Positions 6,019 through 8,634 of a stretch of 8,634 nucleotides of DNA are shown in pieces (position 1 is the stretch's first letter; each line of letters opens with the position of its first letter). The notes under the pieces were generated by a model. That model worked only from the letters and a program-made list of their open reading frames with translations. It searched no databases and was not told the DNA's origin. The DNA is from Thermoplasmata archaeon (lineage in GTDB: Archaea > Thermoplasmatota > Thermoplasmata > Thermoplasmatales > Thermoplasmataceae): assembly GCA_021797265.1 (NCBI GenBank), contig JAJZZZ010000059.1, positions 1-8,634 on the forward strand. The letters are read 5' to 3'. A program made the translations under genes and the position numbers.

Positions 6019-7191
6019 CTACTCACCCCCCAGAATGTGGACAACAGAATTGGATCCTGTACCACCCATATTATGGGTCATGGCAATCTTAGCACCCTTT
6101 ACCTGCCTGTCTCCTGCTTTTCCCCTTAGCTGGGTATAGGCTTCCACCACCTGGCCAACCCCTGTTGCTCCCAGAGGGTTGCCTTTCGCCTTTAACCCTC
6201 CAGACGGGTTTACTGGTATGGAGCCCTTAAGTGAGATCTCTTCGTATACCAGATTCTTAGCCTTTCCCCTTTCAGCGAATCCCAGTTCCTCAAGTTCAAG
6301 AAGGCCATAAATGCTGTAGGAGTCATGGAGTTCAACCAGGGAGATGTCACTGTTCTTTATTCTGGCCTTTTCAAGTGCCTTTCTTCCCGCCATCCTGGCT
6401 GAATCAAGGCTGTAGAGGCTCTTTCTGCTGTGTACTGCCAGGTAATCCTGCGCATCGGCAGATGCCAGAATTTTTACACCCTCAATTTTGTTCTTTTTGA
6501 CATAGGAATCGGATGCCAGTATTACCGCTGCTGCACCGTCCCCCATCGCACTGCAGTCCATGAGGTTTAGAGGTTCGGCAATGTCAGTTGCCTTCATAGC
6601 CTGTTCCAGGGTTATCTTGTTTCTGTAATGTGCATTGGGGTTCATGCTTGCGTTTGCATGGTCATTTACAGAGACCAAAGAAAGGGCCTCCTTTTCCACA
6701 TTAAAATCATTCATGTATTTTCGGGCAGTGATAGCTGCAAGTGCAGCAGGTGTGGCTCCGAAAAACGCTTCCCATTCACGGTCCAGGACAGAGCTTGTGA
6801 GGTCCAGAAGTTCCGAACCGAAAATATCAGTCATCTTCTCCACTCCCCCAACCATGGCAACATCGAATTCTCCGGATTTGATTCCAAGATAGGCCTGCCT
6901 CACAGCTGCCCCTCCTGAGGCCGTGGATGCCTCTATCCTTATTGCAGGGATGTGGTGTTCGGCAATTCCAGCGAAGTCAGCAAGAAGGTCACCAATATTC
7001 TCTTGTCCGCTGATAATGCCTGCCAGGCTGTTGCTGCCATACAGCACCTGAACATCCTTCGAAAATATGCCTGCATTCTCAACTGCCCTGAGTCCTGCTT
7101 CAACTGCCAGCTCTCTTAGGGACTTCTCCCAGAGTTCACCGAACTTTGTCTCTCCTGCACCTATTATGTAAACATCACTCAATTCCTTCAC
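6019..7191 (-). CDS. Thiolase-family protein of the HMG-CoA operon, with substituted catalytic residues
   Basis: A 390-residue SCP2-type thiolase fold with the full archaeal family layout: [13 protein letters not shown] (9-21), GGVEKMTD (115-122), [11 protein letters not shown] (139-149), MGDGAAAV (216-223), ELHDSYS (287-293), [17 protein letters not shown] (328-344) and [16 protein letters not shown] (372-387). The expected activity is joining two acetyl-CoA to acetoacetyl-CoA, passed to HMG-CoA synthase. However, the nucleophile motif, normally EAACASGG, reads EASTASGG, giving Thr90 (ACG) in place of Cys. The GHPxGATG motif reads GNPLGATG, giving Asn338 (AAC) in place of His. His289 and His373 remain. 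The classical covalent mechanism therefore looks impossible, while the fold and operon position are kept. The start is GTG at 7191, overlapping the HMG-CoA synthase gene by 17 bp; the frame has a stop two codons earlier. It may be a structural partner or catalyse another acyl-CoA reaction. Confidence 0.92.
   Translation of the reverse strand: MKELSDVYIIGAGETKFGELWEKSLRELAVEAGLRAVENAGIFSKDVQVLYGSNSLAGIISGQENIGDLLADFAGIAEHHIPAIRIEASTASGGAAVRQAYLGIKSGEFDVAMVGGVEKMTDIFGSELLDLTSSVLDREWEAFFGATPAALAAITARKYMNDFNVEKEALSLVSVNDHANASMNPNAHYRNKITLEQAMKATDIAEPLNLMDCSAMGDGAAAVILASDSYVKKNKIEGVKILASADAQDYLAVHSRKSLYSLDSARMAGRKALEKARIKNSDISLVELHDSYSIYGLLELEELGFAERGKAKNLVYEEISLKGSIPVNPSGGLKAKGNPLGATGVGQVVEAYTQLRGKAGDRQVKGAKIAMTHNMGGTGSNSVVHILGGE
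6022..6031 (-). promoter_or_regulatory. Internal Shine-Dalgarno site for the DUF35 gene
   Basis: GGGGGGTGAG on the minus strand, within the last codons of the thiolase gene, matches the archaeal GGAGGTGA consensus except for one base. After GGTGA there are four bases, then the DUF35 ATG. The sequence GTGAGTAGATG joins this site, the TAG stop and the start, pointing to translational coupling. Confidence 0.65.
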
Positions 7192-8230
7192 CCATCACAA
7201 TTTTCCCCTTGTTTTTTGCATAAAGGGCATAATCCAGCCATCTGATATTGCTGAGCATCTCCTTTATTGTTGGAGCTGCATTTCTGTCAAACTCTTCAAT
7301 TCTCTCTGTTACTGTCAAGTCAAAGGCATCCGAACCAGCACCTGATCCAAAGGATACTGCAAGTATCCTGTCCCCGGCCTTGGAAATATCAAGGACGGAG
7401 GATAGGCCAGTCATAGTGGCAGCAGAATATGTGTTGCCGATCACCGGGGTTAAAAGGCCATCCTTAATCTGCTTGTCATTGAACCCAAGTGTCTTGGCAG
7501 CTCTAGACGGAAACTTTCCGTTTGGCTGGTGAAAAACAGCATAATCATAGTCTTCTGGTTTCGTCTTCATCTTTGCCATCATGTTTCTTGCAGCTGCAAG
7601 GGTATGCCTGAAGTAGGCAGGTTCGCCAGTGAAACGCTCTCCATGGGTTGGATATGGTTGGCCCTCCCTTCTCCAGAAATCCGGGGTGTCTGATGTGACA
7701 GACAATGTGCTGTTGATCTCTGCAATTGTGTTTTCTTTTCCGATTATCATGCATGTTCCTCCTGCAGAGGCTGTATACTCAAGAGCATCCCCGGGTGCTC
7801 CCTGTGAGGTGTCAGCACCTATTGCCATACCATATTTTATGTATCCTGAATCAACCATTGCCTTTACGTTCTGCATGCCTGCAGTTCCTGCCTTGCAGGC
7901 AAATTCATAATCGGCCGCGAACAGGGAAAAATCTGTGCCAATGGCCGCAGACACAATTGTGGCAGTTGGTTTTACTGCATAAGGATGTGATTCAGATCCC
8001 ACATAGATTGCCCCAATTTCAGATGGCTGAATCTTAGTTCTCCTTAGCGCATTCCTGGCGGCCTCGACTGAAATTGTTGCTACATCTTCGTCTGGAGCCG
8101 GGACCGATTTGCTCAATACATATATCCCATTCTTTATGGAGTCAACATCCTCCCCCCATACCCTAGCGATTTCCTCTGGTTTTATTCTGAATCTGGGTAT
8201 ATAGGAACCGTAACTTACTATTCCTGACAT
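7175..8230 (-). CDS. mvaS: Hydroxymethylglutaryl-CoA synthase (archaeal type)
   Basis: This enzyme condenses acetoacetyl-CoA with acetyl-CoA to HMG-CoA, the entry to the mevalonate pathway that feeds archaeal ether-lipid isoprenoids. The 351 residues are the usual archaeal length. The catalytic set is intact: Glu80 in [13 protein letters not shown], nucleophile Cys112 in [12 protein letters not shown], and His234 in FHQPNGKFP. The N-terminus [13 protein letters not shown], the segment [15 protein letters not shown] (48-62), GNTYSAA (265-271) and the glycine-rich [10 protein letters not shown] (294-303) are standard for the family. The gene heads an operon with the thiolase-like and DUF35 genes, overlapping the former by 17 bp. 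ATG at 8230 lies ~28 bp after a clear TATA box, so the mRNA is probably leaderless. An inverted repeat next to that promoter suggests control of the whole operon. Confidence 0.96.
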   Translation of the reverse strand: MSGIVSYGSYIPRFRIKPEEIARVWGEDVDSIKNGIYVLSKSVPAPDEDVATISVEAARNALRRTKIQPSEIGAIYVGSESHPYAVKPTATIVSAAIGTDFSLFAADYEFACKAGTAGMQNVKAMVDSGYIKYGMAIGADTSQGAPGDALEYTASAGGTCMIIGKENTIAEINSTLSVTSDTPDFWRREGQPYPTHGERFTGEPAYFRHTLAAARNMMAKMKTKPEDYDYAVFHQPNGKFPSRAAKTLGFNDKQIKDGLLTPVIGNTYSAATMTGLSSVLDISKAGDRILAVSFGSGAGSDAFDLTVTERIEEFDRNAAPTIKEMLSNIRWLDYALYAKNKGKIVMGEGIE

Positions 8231-8251
8231 ATTGAACTGTCAGTCATAGGA

Positions 8252-8266
8252 GATATTTAATAATTT
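8252..8266 (-). promoter_or_regulatory. TATA box of the HMG-CoA synthase operon
   Basis: The minus strand reads AAATTATTAAATATC with its centre about 28 bp before the ATG at 8230, giving a start of transcription at or within a few bases of the start codon. It is the strongest TATA-like element upstream of the operon and abuts the inverted repeat at 8271-8295. Confidence 0.6.
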
Positions 8267-8270
8267 CACG

Positions 8271-8295
8271 AATCGGCATTAGACATATGCCGATT
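8271..8295. promoter_or_regulatory. Inverted repeat, candidate operator between the HMG-CoA synthase and wHTH promoters
   Basis: AATCGGCAT, a 7-nt spacer (TAGACAT), then ATGCCGATT: perfect 9-bp arms. Arm centres are 16 bp apart, about one and a half helical turns. It lies only 4 bp upstream of the operon's TATA/BRE region (minus strand) and ~50 bp upstream of the TATA box of the divergent small winged-helix gene. A dimeric regulator bound here could affect either direction. Symmetry and place are seen; the function is inferred. Confidence 0.55.
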
Positions 8296-8343
8296 AATTT
8301 ATCACAGGTATTGAAAATTACCGATGAAAATGAAATGAAACAT

Positions 8344-8352
8344 TATAAATAT
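8344..8352 (+). promoter_or_regulatory. TATA box of the small winged-helix gene
   Basis: TATAAATAT is a near-ideal archaeal TATA box, centred ~34 bp before the ATG at 8382, so a start near 8372-8374 with a leader of about 8-10 nt is expected. GGGGA (8374-8378) in front of the ATG could act as a weak ribosome site if included in the mRNA. The quality of the box suggests strong expression. Confidence 0.6.
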
Positions 8353-8381
8353 GCACACATAATTACTTGAAACGGGGAACA

Positions 8382-8597
8382 ATGGCTGGACTAAATGTAA
8401 ATGAGCAGAAGGTTTACGATGCGATAAAGAAGCTTGGCGCTACATCAGAGGATAAGATGAAATCCGCCGACGACATCATGAAATCTGCATCTGTAGGTAA
8501 AGCTATTGTAACAGCAGCCCTTCAGTCTCTGTCCCAGAAGGGCCTGGTTAAGAGGGTTGCCAGACAGAAAAGTGCAGGATATTACGTTACAAAATAA
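8382..8597 (+). CDS. Small basic winged-helix DNA-binding protein
   Basis: A 71-residue protein consisting of a single winged-helix domain: helix 1 NVNEQKVYDAIKKLG (5-19), a short second helix at the SADDIMKSA segment (28-36), recognition helix SVGKAIVTAALQSLSQKG (37-54), and a beta wing LVKRVARQKSAGYYVTK (55-71). There are 13 Lys/Arg against 6 Asp/Glu, so the protein is clearly basic. It lacks any ligand or dimerisation domain. It could be a local regulator, for example acting at the adjacent inverted repeat, or an abundant chromatin-type protein; sequence alone does not decide. ATG 8382 is preferred over an in-frame TTG at 8367 because it fits the TATA box. It is divergent from the HMG-CoA synthase operon. 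I do not recognise a named gene. Confidence 0.82.
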   Translation: MAGLNVNEQKVYDAIKKLGATSEDKMKSADDIMKSASVGKAIVTAALQSLSQKGLVKRVARQKSAGYYVTK

Positions 8598-8610
8598 GGG
8601 GTGGCTTCCG

Positions 8611-8619
8611 TTTTTATTT
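8611..8619 (+). terminator. T-rich terminator after the winged-helix gene
   Basis: TTTTTATTT begins 13 bases after the TAA stop. A run of T on the coding strand is the common archaeal termination signal. No hairpin precedes it. Confidence 0.5.
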
Positions 8620-8634
8620 CATAGAATACGTTTA

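Noticed and set aside
6628..8037. Several plus-strand open frames opposite the thiolase and HMG-CoA synthase genes
   Set aside because: They mirror strongly conserved genes on the minus strand; their sequences are Ser/Cys/Leu-rich and show no domain.
8307..8322. Short inverted repeat GGTA...TACC near the winged-helix promoter
   Set aside because: Only 4-bp arms; expected by chance.
8367..8381. TTG start at 8367 for the winged-helix protein
   Set aside because: It would fall upstream of the transcript start predicted from the TATA box, and ATG 8382 is available.

Overview
The window looks like a chromosomal segment of a euryarchaeon, most likely from the Thermoplasmata (Thermoplasma/Ferroplasma-like lineages). 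The signs are a Hef-type DNA helicase, an archaeal RFC small subunit, the archaeal HMG-CoA synthase/thiolase/DUF35 gene trio of the mevalonate route, a tRNA without an encoded CCA end, AT-rich TATA elements placed about 24-28 bp before start codons (leaderless transcripts), and heavy use of AGG/AGA (Arg) and ATA (Ile). The lineage is inferred from gene content and style, not from a database match.

Left part (1-1212, minus strand): a tyrosine recombinase/integrase runs off the left edge. It begins 49 bp downstream of the 3' end of an intact tRNA-Ala(CGC) with the G3:U70 identity pair. This is the usual arrangement at one end of an element integrated into a tRNA gene, so the mobile element would lie to the left of the window. 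A near-palindromic TATA element (1240-1247) appears to serve both the tRNA (minus) and the divergent helicase gene (plus).

Replication/repair part (1267-3793): a helicase-only Hef homologue ending in a PCNA-binding-like motif converges on the clamp-loader small subunit gene rfcS. Only 4 bp separate the stop codons, and a perfect 19-nt palindrome starts in that gap and covers the rfcS stop. rfcS is divergent from purN (3980-4600, GAR formyltransferase), and purN overlaps tail-to-tail by 4 bp with a CPBP-family intramembrane protease gene.

Isoprenoid part (5617-8230, minus strand): a tight three-gene operon encodes HMG-CoA synthase, a thiolase-family protein and a DUF35 Zn-ribbon/OB-fold protein. 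In archaea these form one complex that makes HMG-CoA from acetyl-CoA for membrane-lipid isoprenoids. HMG-CoA synthase keeps its Glu-Cys-His catalytic residues, but the thiolase-like partner has Thr at the nucleophilic Cys position and Asn at the conserved GHP histidine. This is the most unexpected observation in the window. The CPBP protease gene follows on the same strand 42 bp downstream.

Right end (8231-8634): the intergenic region between HMG-CoA synthase and a divergent 71-residue basic winged-helix protein carries a perfect 9-bp inverted repeat (8271-8295) just upstream of the operon's TATA box, a good operator candidate. A T-rich tract follows the small gene. No CRISPR array, rRNA or insertion sequence was seen.
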